DNA of 64,000 nt, taken from positions 126,709,525 to 126,773,524 of the forward strand of contig CM059187.1 of NCBI GenBank assembly GCA_030323885.1. Direction: 5' to 3'. Positions 44,936 through 55,899 of this stretch are shown here, one piece after another. The stretch's first letter is position 1. Every line of letters begins with the position of its first letter. The stretch is from Branchipolynoe longqiensis (taxonomy: Eukaryota > Annelida > Polychaeta > Phyllodocida > Polynoidae). The position numbers and the translations under genes are program-made. A model generated the notes under the pieces. The model was not told the origin of the DNA, did no database searches, and was given only the letters and a program-made list of their open reading frames with translations.

Positions 44936-45510
44936 CATCACTTGTGGCCCTCCGACCACGGACACCTACCTATAACACAACCTTTGGACTATTCAGCTCC
45001 ATTCCAGTCCAAAGGAAAGCTACATAGCTAAATATTGGCTAAAACTACATATTTCAGTGGATTTTAGAATATATAATAGCTATGATCTCAATGTACGTAT
45101 CATGTAAGTGTGTGTGCATATATATACACATAAACATACATAAACACTAGCGTCATAAATCTGCAGTGGTTTTTGTCTGCAGATATAATTGTAAAACAGT
45201 ACCACTCACTAACATCTTGACAGTAGACTTTGGGACACATTAGGGTTACTTTTATTCAGACTAGTTGACAGCAATATTTTGGTGTAACAAAACCAACGAA
45301 AACATCGTAACGCCCCTCATTATGGAACATGGTGATTTCAATTCGGTCGCAGTTTTCAGCTTCGATTCGATTTGAAATCACTTTTTGGATTATTACCTAT
45401 ACCTTATGTGTATGGAAAATGATTACAATTGTGTCGCATTAGATCCAGTCGCCTAAGCATCGTGGACCAGATAAATACTGATATGAAATATACGTATACC
45501 ATTACTACAT
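44936..45510. other. No gene recognised
   Basis: AT-rich sequence, unremarkable. Confidence 0.5.
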
Positions 45511-45524
45511 GTCAAACGGGAGAC

Positions 45525-46055
45525 GGCGGGATGCAACGGGAGTCAACGGGAGTCAGTGGGAGCAACGGGAGTCAAATGGAGTCAACAGGAGTCAGCGGGA
45601 GTCAGTGGGACTCAATGGGAATCAATGGGAATCAGCGGGAGTCAATCAGAGACAACATGAGTCAGGTGGAGCCACCCGGAGTCAACCAGAGTCAACCGAA
45701 GTCAAAGGGAGTCAACGGGAGTCATGGGTCTCAAGATGGGTCAACGGGGGTCAACATGAGTCAATGGAAACCAACGGGAGTCAATGGGTCTCAACATGGG
45801 TCAACGGGGATCAACATGAGTCAATGGAAACCAACGGGAGTCAATGGGAGCGAACCGGAGTCAACGGGAACCAACAGGAGTCACTGGGAATCACCGGGAC
45901 TCAGCAGGAGCCAACCGGAGACAACGGGAGTCACCGGAAGTCAGCAGGAGTCAACCGGAGTCAATGTGAGTCAATGTGAGTCAACAGGAATCAACGGGAG
46001 TCAACGGGAGTCAGTGGGACTCAACGGGAGTCAACGGGCGCCAACGGGAGTGCGG
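45525..46055. repeat. 10-bp GGGAGTCAAC minisatellite, ~50 copies
   Basis: Units GGGAGTCAAC, TGGGAGTCAA and variants. Because 10 bp is not a multiple of 3, every plus frame cycles through the same 10-residue Asn-Gly-Ser-X-Glu-Ser-Thr-Gly-Val-like period, giving a 218-residue frame that mimics a repetitive protein. There is no signal peptide or domain. Confidence 0.9.
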
Positions 46056-46059
46056 GTTC

Positions 46060-46335
46060 GACGAAGTGTTGGGATGGGTCGGTAGGCAGTGCCGGTGCGC
46101 AGCCCCGGTAGGAAAAGGCACCCGACAGAGCGCATGTCCCCAGCCGCCAGCGTTCTGCTCGCAGGCGTCAGCGACAAACCAAGGCGCCACCTGCAGGCGT
46201 CGGGCGCCACCAACCATGGAACAGAATCCTGTCGCCGGTGCTCGCTGGTGGCGCTCGTTGCCGCCAGAGCGCCACCTGGAGGTGCGGCGCATCTCCCCGT
46301 GGTCGCCCCGTGTGGCAGGGTCCCAGCCTTAGGCG
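46060..46335. other. CpG-rich patch with paired GCGCCACCTG motifs
   Basis: Contains AAGGCGCCACCTGCAGGCG (from 46,187) and AGAGCGCCACCTGGAGGTG (from 46,267). Both resemble the core of the metazoan CTCF site. This is inference only. Confidence 0.4.
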
Positions 46336-46347
46336 GCCACTCCAATG

Positions 46348-46348
<1 letters not shown>

Positions 46349-46382
<34 letters not shown>
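46349..46382. repeat. (TA)n microsatellite
   Basis: About 16 TA dinucleotides without interruption. Confidence 0.95.
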
Positions 46383-46385
<3 letters not shown>

Positions 46386-47430
46386 CAAGCAGGTAATAGC
46401 ATAGCTCTAAGCACAACAGTGCGTGTAATGGACAGCGAATGTTATCCATTAATTTTGTAAACACCGTGTGTGTACGCGTTGATGTGGTGGTACATGCACG
46501 GTGCGTAGCGTTCAAGGTTAAATGGCTTTCGTCGTTAACAGGACTAGTGCGCGGCGATGGAGAATGTGCATTATACTGATGATCAATTGAGTACGTTGCT
46601 TTAAACCATTTCCGGAGTACTATAAGAATTAAAATTCAAATCGCAAGGGAATGTTATTCATAGAACTACAAATAATATTTTGAAGTACAAATTTAGGGGA
46701 GTCTCGCAACAGAAGCACTGTATCTGAATAGCATAATTTATCTAGCCATACTAGCTATACACATATATGTATTTGAGAAGAAAAACACCACGCAGGACCG
46801 TTATGTGTGTGAGGGGGTAGAGAGGCGTTGTCTATTCATAACAAGGAAGCGTTGCTCCAGACATACCTTTGGCGCCATTGCCATTTGTTGACGAGCAAGA
46901 AAGAGACATGGCTGGAGAATGTGAACCCCACCCCCACCCTCACCCCATCCCAACCCCACCCTTTAAAAAAAGGTTGACAGAGAAGAGGCGTAAAAACAAC
47001 ACCTATACACATGCGCTCCCCACAGAATACCTTTTAGTTTTAGCTAAGTCAAATCCCCGAGAGAAAGGTGTTGAACATTTGCGGGTTGGCGGACGCCTGA
47101 CGCTGAGTGCCCAGATGGAGTTTTTCCTCTTTTTGTTGGTCATGTCCTGCGGGCAGAGTCTGCACTGACCTGGACAGGCTTAGAGCAGCCGTTCACTGAC
47201 CATTGTCACGGCCTTCTGGCGTACGGACGGGCCGAGAGGCCATGTTGGGACTGGTCAAGCCCGAGGGTGGGGTGATGGTGGTAGAGAGTAGGGTTGAGGA
47301 GAGGGTGTGGGGTGCCAGAGGGCTGCTTGCTTGGTTGGTGTGAGCTTGGGGGGTGAGGGTGTGAAAGCGTGTCCGTTTATGGAGAAAGCGCAGAAAGGGG
47401 TCGCGCCAAAACCAGAGATCTCACCCCTTC
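46383..47430. other. No gene recognised
   Basis: No supported gene. The frames at 46,869-47,168 and 47,307-47,516 have no recognisable domain. Confidence 0.45.
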
Positions 47431-47431
47431 T

Positions 47432-47453
47432 CTCTCTCTCTCTCTCTCTCTCT
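47432..47453. repeat. (CT)n microsatellite
   Basis: About 11 CT dinucleotides. Confidence 0.9.
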
Positions 47454-47769
47454 TTTCCCGTGGAGATTATGGGTGGTGTGGCAGGGTGGGTGCGGGTGGG
47501 TGGAGGCAGGGTGTGATGGGGGTTGTGGGGTGGGAGGGAAAACGCGCAGCTATCTGATATCTGGTATATATCTCCTCAGGGCCACTCCGCAGCATGTACG
47601 TAGGCCTACTACTGGTCTGTGTGAAGTGTACGCCTCATGTCCAGTGTGCATAGGTCAGCACGCTGGTACCCCCTCCTCCACCCACCTTCACACACCATAC
47701 GCACACACACCTGAAAGCTGACAACATACGGAGGACAGTTGGTGCTCTCGTGGCCCTTAGCGTCATCCT

Positions 47770-48360
47770 CCAGGCGCCTTGGGGCATCCCCGCCCGCCCC
47801 GCCCCCTTCTCCCGCCCCCCCCCCCCGCCCCCCACCCTCTTTTCCTCTCCCCCTCCCCATTCCTTCCACTCCCCTCCCTCTCCTCTCTCCCTTCCCCTTC
47901 CACTCACCCTCCCCCTCCCCTCTCCCTTCCCCTTCCACTCCCCCTCCCTCTGCCTACTCACCCTCGTCACCCCCCTTTTCCCCCCCCCCACCGCCCCCCC
48001 CCCTTCTCCCCCCACTCTCCCTTCTCTTCTCCCTCACCTTCACTATCCCTTCCTCCCCACTGCCCTCCTTCATCTCCACTCTCTCCCTCTCCCCCCCCCC
48101 CCTTCACCTCCCTCCCCTTCCTCTCCCCCCTCCCCCTCTCTCCTCACCCTTCCAATTTCACCCCCTCCCCTCACCCCTTCCCATCCCTCTCCCTTCCTCT
48201 GCCCCCTCCCCCTCCCCTTCCCTCCACTCCACTCCCTGTCTCTTCCTCTCCCCTCACCCTTCCTTTCCACTCCCACTCCCCTCCCCTTCCCTTTATCTCT
48301 CCCACCGCATCCCTCCCCGACACATCTCCAACCCGCCCCCGCCCCCCCCCCCCCCCCACA
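47770..48360. repeat. Polypyrimidine tract, ~590 bp
   Basis: The plus strand is almost entirely C and T with scattered A (CACTCCCC, CTTCCCCTTCC). Pro/Ser/Leu frames of 210-250 residues on plus and Gly/Arg/Glu frames on minus are artefacts. Confidence 0.93.
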
Positions 48361-48655
48361 CACACACAAACACACTCCCTGCCCGCACTAACAGAGATTC
48401 GATTGTTCGTCACGTCTGACCGAAAACTTCGGGAAACCTCTGCAAACCTTTCGCCACCGCCGACGGCCATGCTACACCGTCTGCCCAGCAGGCAGACCCC
48501 TCGTGGCGATACTGCATTCCTGGCGAATCATATCTGATAAATATTACGCTGACATAACTAACTGGTGCCTGTAAATTAACAGAATGATATTCTCCGCCCG
48601 GGGGAAATGATATGTGCAGAAGCTCTATATGTTGTTGTTATACGGAACCCAAGAC
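48361..48655. other. No gene recognised
   Basis: Mixed sequence after the tract. Confidence 0.4.
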
Positions 48656-48659
48656 ATCT

Positions 48660-49062
48660 CTCTGTATATATATAATATAAATAATATATATAATATATGT
48701 ATATAATATATAACAGAAACCCCGCAGTTGGTCATACAGTTTCGGAGCAAATCGACAACAGGGAATCTTTTGGGCAATAATAAATAAGAATACAAATAAT
48801 ATAATATACGGAAATACCTATAATATATTCCCCCCATTTATATCTGCATAACTAATATAATATATAACATATATAATAGGTACCATATATTATGGTATAT
48901 TTGATATATATATATATATGTAAATATATACAATGTATTGTGATATATTATGATATATTTAATATATATATAATTAAATACAAAGTATTGTGCGAAAATA
49001 AATGAATATATCTAATGTATTTGCGAATATAAATACATACATATTATATATACAAAAATATA
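48660..49062. repeat. AT-rich TATA/ATATAAT low-complexity DNA
   Basis: Irregular TATAT, ATAATAT and GTATATTG words. Confidence 0.8.
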
Positions 49063-49065
49063 TAG

Positions 49066-49353
49066 GAGCAATGGACAGAATTGTTTAGCCCGGTGGTGAT
49101 AAGTATCAAAATGTATTAAAATGTGTCAAAATGTTGTGCTATCGAGTCAATGGCCGCTGGATGAACGGACATGAAATGGACATGAACGGATAGCCAACGG
49201 ACGAAACAAACTCAAACTGGACAAGAACCGTAGATGTCAGTCCAGCGGCATCCGTTCCTAGTTTTGTGCATGTTCAAAACTTGTACGGACACAAAACAGA
49301 CTTTGTTCGGTTTCTGCCCGTTTCCCCCAATCCGATGAGGTGTGACAGGGCCT
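49066..49353 (+). mobile_element. TIR element, GGACA family, left-truncated
   Basis: It aligns with 2546-2737 (GAGCAATGGACAGAATTG, TATCAAAATGTATTAAAATG, ATGGACATGAACGGATAGCC). It then carries the central palindrome AGTTTTGTGCATGTTCAAAAC (49,260-49,280, plus T). It ends CCGATGAGGTGTGACAGGGC plus CT, then TTAA (49,354-49,357). With the left-complete copy at 2520 it gives both ends of the family. Confidence 0.78.
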
Positions 49354-49357
49354 TTAA

Positions 49358-50130
49358 TAACTCAACCTCAAACTAAAGCCTCGAACACGACCGATTTAAA
49401 AACAGGCCATTCAGAAATCTGATGACCAGTACACTACTTACTAATACTATTACTAATCAAATGACCCAATACCTATCTGTTTTAATAACTAAATCTCAAG
49501 CTAAAGCCTTGAACATCTCCCAATTAAAAACAGGCCATGTGCTGTCACAAACCCGAGCCTGTATTGTTTTGAGTTACTATAAAGGACGGAAACAATACTT
49601 AGCAAAGTTTGTAACGCGTTATTTATTGTTTGTGTACTTGATCGCCATTCAACACTAGGCCTACCTACCTACCTTAGGCCCGGCTTTACGTGGACCTGGC
49701 GGGTGGCGGCGGGTGCCCGTTATGTAAATGTTGCGATACGGCATGGCCGTCCGGCCGAATGTCAGTCATTTGTCCAATCGCCAGAAGAGAATTGATGTTA
49801 GGACTTTAATGTCTCAACGAGCACCATAAAGAAATGCGCGTAACACGAATTAGGACTTGTATACTCAGATGGGTTCGGTTATTTGAACAGGGCTAGAGCG
49901 CGGTGAATGTCCCGCCAGCCCCCCCCCCCCCCCCCCACACACACACACCACCTTTGTATGTACCTACAGGAAACACATAAACAGTCGTTATCTCATCGGC
50001 TATGTGTTACAGCGTAGAAGCTGGAGGTGTGCGAAGAAATTCACGCTGGAATGGCAGAGTGTGTCTACGCGCAAACCAAGGAAAACACAGTATGCGTGTT
50101 AGAAGTACAACTGATGGTACACTCCTCAGT
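49358..50130. other. No gene recognised
   Basis: Contains a C17 run followed by (CA)n at 49,920-49,948. Nothing coding. Confidence 0.45.
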
Positions 50131-50144
50131 GACTCCTGTCGTCC

Positions 50145-50204
50145 GTCCTGATATGACCTTAGATGTTGCTAGGGCGTAGAACAACAAGAAAGAAACAAAC
50201 AAAA
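50145..50204 (+). mobile_element. 60-bp SINE family 1 3'-end insertion with perfect TSD
   Basis: GTCCTGATATGACCTTAGAT, then GTTGCTAGGGCGTAGAAC and an AACAAGAAAGAAACAAAC tail. The identical 10-mer CCTGTCGTCC lies at 50,135-50,144 and 50,205-50,214. Confidence 0.87.
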
Positions 50205-50229
50205 CCTGTCGTCCACAATTGCTTCATCA

Positions 50230-50395
50230 AGTGACTGTTCTGGTTATACCATATATATCTGTATTGTATACACATGTACAAAACACATGTCCATATGTAA
50301 CATACATATATGTACATTTATATCTACACATATATATCCACATATATGCATACACACATATATATATGTAGTATATATATATATATATATGAATT
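50230..50395. repeat. CATATA/TATA microsatellite
   Basis: ACATATATATACATTTATA-type array ending in a pure TA run. Confidence 0.85.
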
Positions 50396-50744
50396 CCTCC
50401 AGTATGTGGCGCGAGGGGGGCCCACCCACCAATTACCCCGACAGTTGGGGGGGCGGGGGGAGGCGATTCCACCAATGCACCAAGGAGGAATATATGTATA
50501 TGAAGTATATGTTCCCCTTGCATATAATGCGTTATACATTACATATATTTACATATATACATACGTATATGCATATATAATATTATATACGGATAGTGAT
50601 AAGCCCGTTATCGCATATAATAAGCTATGTAGTAGGCAGTAGTAGTACCTCCTCCTATGCCCCCCTAGGGTGGGGGGGGGGGGTCCCGGCATGCACCGCT
50701 CCACCCCTGCTCGGATTGCACCGCTCCACTCCACTCTCTCGGAA

Positions 50745-51099
50745 GTATCCATATATCCATATATACATATATACATATAGATACAGATGTATACAGCTAT
50801 TACAGATATATCCACATATATCCACACATATCCACGTATTCACACATATATACACATATATACACGTACATATATATGCATTATATATACACATATATAT
50901 AGACATAACAACATATATGCACATATGTACATATATACACATATACACACATACACATACAAACCTACACATATACATATATACGTATATATCTTTACAT
51001 TTATATCTACACACATATATATTTACATATATGCATATATACACATACTCATGTAGACATATATGTATACACATATACTCACATACACACATACATATA

Positions 51100-51130
<31 letters not shown>
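50745..51130. repeat. CATATATAC microsatellite
   Basis: About 385 bp of CATATATACACATATATCCA variants, ending in pure TA at 51,099-51,130. Tyr/Ile/His frames are artefacts. Confidence 0.92.
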
Positions 51131-51762
51131 GGAAAGCTAGACAATCCAGAAAAGTGACCACAGCTGCTGCCCGCCACAACCTTCTCCACACACAAAAGTG
51201 AGTGGTCAGCTAAATCTCCCTTTTTACTCTTCCAGCTTTCATTCCCGCGACACGGGAAAACAAACTTTGCGGCGGCGCGCCGACTGCCCCTTCATTACAA
51301 GCATTCACCGCCGGACTTTGGATCCACCGAGCCGGTTAATGCGCGCGTTGTTTAGTGGGAGGGAGGGAGAGAGGAGTTGGGAGCGGGTGGGTGGGAGGGG
51401 GGCTGCGCTCCCCTTGAAGACACCCCGCTGATCCTAACAAAAGCTGCTGTACAAGCAAACTCAGCAGGCAGCCCTGTGTGGCTTCACCGAAGGTCCATAC
51501 AAGCAATTGGAGGTCTCAGAGCGCACTGCCCCGTGTGTACCTAATCGTTAGATGGCCGATAGCGTGACCGCCCAGTTGGGACGTTACCCTCACCGTGGTA
51601 ATGGGTAAGGTTGGGGAGGGGGCTAGTGCTAATGATCTCCCCACTGGCTGCGCGATGGGGACTGTTGGGAGATGACACTTTGTGTCATAACGCCTGAAAT
51701 TAGACTTTTCCGCCGCGCACAATTTGCGAATTAACTCAACAGTCCTGGGAGGAATATATTAT
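51131..51762. other. No gene recognised
   Basis: Includes a short CpG-rich part at 51,265-51,345. No feature supported. Confidence 0.4.
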
Positions 51763-51990
51763 CTTGTTTGGTTGGTTGTTGGAGTTTTATGTCCTGGCAA
51801 CATCTAAGGTCATATCAAGATGGGTACCGACTTGTGACAGTGCCCACTCATGGTGACTTAATAGTGCTGCCCCACTGGGAAATCATGCCACCAGCACCAT
51901 GACCTAAAATGCCACTCAGTCACATTATCCTGACACAGAGCTAACCGGGACCTTGCCCTGCGCTCTACCGACCCGGCCACTACGTCCACT
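51763..51990 (-). mobile_element. SINE family 1 with internal deletion
   Basis: The 3' tail TTGGTTGGTTGTTGGAG and TATGTCCTGGCAACATC are followed by the body in reverse to TGACACAGAGCTAACCGG. It then jumps from ACCTTGCCCT directly to GCGCTCTACCGACCCGG in the tRNA head, losing about 100 bp. The flanks GAATATATTATCTTG and GAATACATTATGTGT look like a decayed target-site duplication. Confidence 0.82.
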
Positions 51991-52640
51991 GAATACATTA
52001 TGTGTGTTGTACGTGAGTTGTGATTTTGGAGAGAGTAAGTGACCAGTGCGCATTGAAGCGGTTTGGATGCCATTGTATATATGGTGCAAGTAATAAGTGT
52101 CTACTACACCTTGTAACGAGAGGAATGAGAAGGAATGGTTATGGGTCTTATTGCGTCTGAGAGTGTCGGAGATCAAATGAGATGTTGCCGTTCTGCCCTG
52201 TTCTCCTTATGGCGGGGAAGCCGGGATACTAGGTGTTAACTGCGTGCTCCCCGTCCATCCTTCGCCATACCCACCCATCCTCCATTTACCACCCCCACCC
52301 CCCCCCACACACACACGTCCACTACTATTGTCTCCCTCCCACTGCGAGTAACCAATCAGCGACCAGCTCAGTCCTCCGAGTTCGGCTTGTGTCCCCGTTT
52401 GAAACTAAGTCACTGAATTATCAATGATGATAATGGGGAGGTGTGGTGGTGATGGTGGGAGCGGGGAGGGGGAAGAGGGGGGGGGGGATGGCCGCCAGAT
52501 CCGCGACTATGGCCACAACCAATAAGATAACTAAACCGCTAGCCGCTCTTGGGGTTCAGAGTATGGTTGGGAGAAAAAGTGATGGCAGAAAACTTAATAA
52601 AAGAGGTAGAAAAACCACATCATGATATCTTATATATCAG
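51991..52640. other. No gene recognised
   Basis: Mixed sequence with a C run near 52,300 and a G run near 52,480. Confidence 0.4.
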
Positions 52641-52644
52641 ACAC

Positions 52645-52684
52645 AGACATATATAAATATATATATATGTATATATATATATAA
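52645..52684. repeat. (TA)n microsatellite
   Basis: TATATATGTATATATATATA run at the left border of a CpG-rich domain. Confidence 0.85.
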
Positions 52685-52689
52685 CATCC

Positions 52690-54500
52690 CGGATGCACAA
52701 CCTGTGACGCGGGCGGAGAGGTTTCTGTGAGCGGTCTGATGAGAACTGGCCATGGCGTTGTTAAAAGGTAGGAAGGACTAGTAAAGCACGGGCCGCGAAT
52801 GCCCATTGGTGAGCGCCTACTAAAGGCCGCCTGTCATTGGCTGAGGGCAGGCTGGCAACGCCGCATCGCTTCCTCCTGTCTCTCCCCACCGCCCCGCCCC
52901 TCCCACCCCCCAGCACCCCCTCCAGGGCCTGCTGCTCCGACAAGTCGGAAGCTCTAGGGGTGGAACCGTCGGCGTATTGCTGACAGCTATCACACGCGCT
53001 TTCCGCACCGCACAGTGTAAGCGCTCAGGGCACCGGCGCCACAGTCAGCCTCCTTCGCGTTGATGTTTGATTCTGCCTCGCACCAACAACTGTCGGCGGC
53101 TACTACTCGGGGCTGCCTGGCTGGCTACCCGGGGCTCAACTGCAGTTGGTCCCGCCTCTTATAACCCTACCCTACCACCAACCTCCCCCCGGGGGCGCTT
53201 ACCCGCTAACTATAGGTCTGATACAGGCGCGCCGTAGGCCTGGCCACCGCACGCACCGCACGCAACAACACGCGCTGAACTGAGCACACGGGCGCGTCGC
53301 ATCAGGTTTCTCGAAAGGTTTGAGGAAAACATTTCACTACAGTTCCACACGCACACTGTACACATGCACGCAAAACCAGCTATTGAATGCTCTCGGTGTT
53401 AACAGAGGATTCCCATGTAGGACTTGGTGCCGATTTATGTTATTGTTGTAGGTGTGTCTGTATGTGTGTGTCATTCATCGGGGCGGACATCAAGTTCAGC
53501 TCCCCGGGCTGCGCGCCAAAGCACCAAATCTCGTCCTCGTCTCGCGCATCTCCGTGAGGTAGAGCCTCGACCAACGCAGCGCTCGGCGGCTACAGTGGCG
53601 CCCCCTGGGTATTGCCGTAGGAACGAGGTGCAATGGCCTGGCGTAGACGCGGTGCGTGAGGCGTAGAGGAAAGACGTGATTACGCTGGCTGGGCAAACTG
53701 CATGTATTTGTACACGTTGTCGGCTCCTCGAGCGGAGGTGAGGACAGCACAACAGCAGCCGGAGCTACACCCGGGGTTGTGACACACGGGAGGAGCGCGT
53801 CCCGACTTTGTTTGGATCCCGTTTTGGTCGGCCCGAGGAGGAACTAAAAAAAACACCCCCCACAAGCCCACATCGAGGTTGTGTTGCGTATGTGGTGTGT
53901 GTCAGTCAAGTTTTGTTTGCCACAACACCTACGAGTACAACTGCCACCACCACTACCAATAGGAGGGCCGTCGTTCACCACTTCTGATTAGCCCACTGGT
54001 GAAGTGCCGAGGGGCGCTCCCTACTTGCAAGGCTTGCCTGGAGGACCCCACGGCTACTGGAGGAACGTGGAAACCAACACAGCAACTATGTCGTTCATAG
54101 CACTGGAGTCCAACTCTTGGCAGGTAAGTCGAGGATCTCCCTGTCAGCCACTATTACTACTACTACTACTGTCATACTGGAGATTGCTGTGTATGTATGT
54201 GTTTTTAAAATCTTTATACTCGAGTTGTGACAGTAGGTTCTACTGTGTACCGTGAGAGTGTACACGCGGCCGAGTTACCCGTGGGACATGGCGGCCTGCG
54301 ACACAGTTCACGTACACCTTGCTCCACAACTCATCGCCGCTCCGTCATCCGACTGTGTGAGTGGGGTGTTGGGCGACTGACACCCGATACCATCTACGGA
54401 GGATCCGCTGATCGGATCCCACGGCACTCTGGTCGATCACCCGCCCGCCCGATCAGATCGTGCCGTATCCTGGTAGCAAGCTGCCCGCCGGGCTAGCAGC
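52690..54500. promoter_or_regulatory. CpG-rich domain, possible promoter/5' UTR
   Basis: CpG-rich across about 1.8 kb and free of recognisable transposons, unlike most of the window. It precedes and includes the candidate exon at 54,088. A CTCF-core-like GTGGCGCCCCCTGGGTA sits at 53,593-53,609. Promoter activity is inferred from composition only; no TATA box or initiator is assigned. Confidence 0.4.
54088..54123 (+). CDS. Candidate first coding exon (12 codons) ending at a splice donor
   Basis: ATG at 54,088 opens MSFIALESNSWQ and the exon ends CTTGGCAG|GTAAGTC, a textbook 5' splice site with an intron in phase 0. It lies in the longest CpG-rich, repeat-poor segment of the window. The frame is also open upstream from 54,004, so the start is uncertain. 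I do not recognise the peptide as any protein family, and no downstream exon is identified inside the window. It may equally be a chance donor. Confidence 0.25.
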
Positions 54501-55690
54501 ATGACTGACTAGCTGACTGACTGGATGGCTGACTGCCTCCTGGGCCTGCCTGCACCAACATCAAAACCTCCTTCTTCCACCAAGCCACCTGTACGTGCAG
54601 GCACCATTGACACTGGGGATGGTGGGAGAGCTTGGTGTGTTTAATATGTGTGTATGTGAAAATGGGAGTCGAGGGTGGGGGTGGAGGGTGTGTGTGTGTG
54701 TGGTGGGGTGAGTTTAACAATTACATGCTCATTGCAGATATCCATCTTGCTGTTGTAGACCTGATTGCTGTAACCTTCAGGCTCTCATAATGGATTAGCC
54801 CTTGGGCCTTGGCTCTCATTCACGCCTCGCGCCCTATTTGAACACACACGCTCCAGGTCTCGCTATTTAGCCCACATTCACCACCCGTGATCGCGATTAA
54901 CCAGGTAGCTTTTGTTGACAAGTTTATTTTAATTCTACAAGATTTACAATTGTTGTGTGTGACAAATTAATCCTTTTTTTTTTAATTTTCAAAACCTACG
55001 CGAGTTTAGTTTTAACGGGTAATAATAAATAGAGTCAGACACACTGGGTTGAAGTATGGGCTTGTATTGGGGGACATAGATGGGGTTTCTTTGGTTTCAT
55101 TCACGTAGTACACGTGCCTGGAACGAGAGATGGCTGTATCATATATATGTTACTGAGTAGGTGACCCATTGCTTTGGGGTATACTTCACACACTCCCGCC
55201 CCCACCCCCTCCCCACCCTACCCCACCGGCCCTCCACCCACATCCACCCTCAAGGGCTGAGACTAAAGGGTAGGGAGGGGGCATTCACCCCCGGATATAG
55301 ATGTCCTTACATCCCCGCCAATCTGTCAGTCCCAGCACACACTACCGTCCTCTGTTACTTGTTAGCATCTGCAGGAACGCACCTCAAAAATAGTAGATAA
55401 ACAAAATGCTCATTGTCCATCCACATTCTCGCATCTCCAAGAGTGCTGTGAACGTGACATTCGACGTTGGAGTGAGTGCCTATCTGCCAGTCTTCAGACA
55501 ACTATACACCTCTCAGCATGTTACTCAAAGAAAATCATTCCTAATCATCAATTAATTAGAATAAGAGTATTCTTGGATTATAATATTTTTAGTTATAGAA
55601 AACTAGCTCCCACCCTTATTTAGACTTTTTTTAAACTTTATATATATATTTTAATCCCATTTCTTCGGCGAGTTAGAATAAACGGGATGA
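54501..55690. other. No gene recognised
   Basis: Ordinary sequence with a short GTGTG run near 54,690. If the 54,088 exon is real this would be intron. Confidence 0.4.
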
Positions 55691-55899
55691 CATGCAAGGA
55701 GGCGGGGCGCACGACTGAGGACTGCGTAGGAAACTTTATGTTTTATTAAACAGCCTAATTATAATGGCGAGAAATGTGCACGGTACAATTAGCGAGGAAG
55801 TCGACTAACCAAATTAGGAATTCGCAGGTGAGGCGGAGGAAATTGGACAGGGTTGGTATATATACACACACACACATACACACCAACAACAAAAAACCC

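Noticed and set aside
45429..46085. 218-residue Asn/Gly/Ser repeat frame as a possible structural protein
   Set aside because: The 10-bp repeat explains the frame and all three frames give the same period; no signal peptide or splice evidence.
47739..48537. Pro/Ser-rich frames of 213-252 residues
   Set aside because: Polypyrimidine tract read in three frames.
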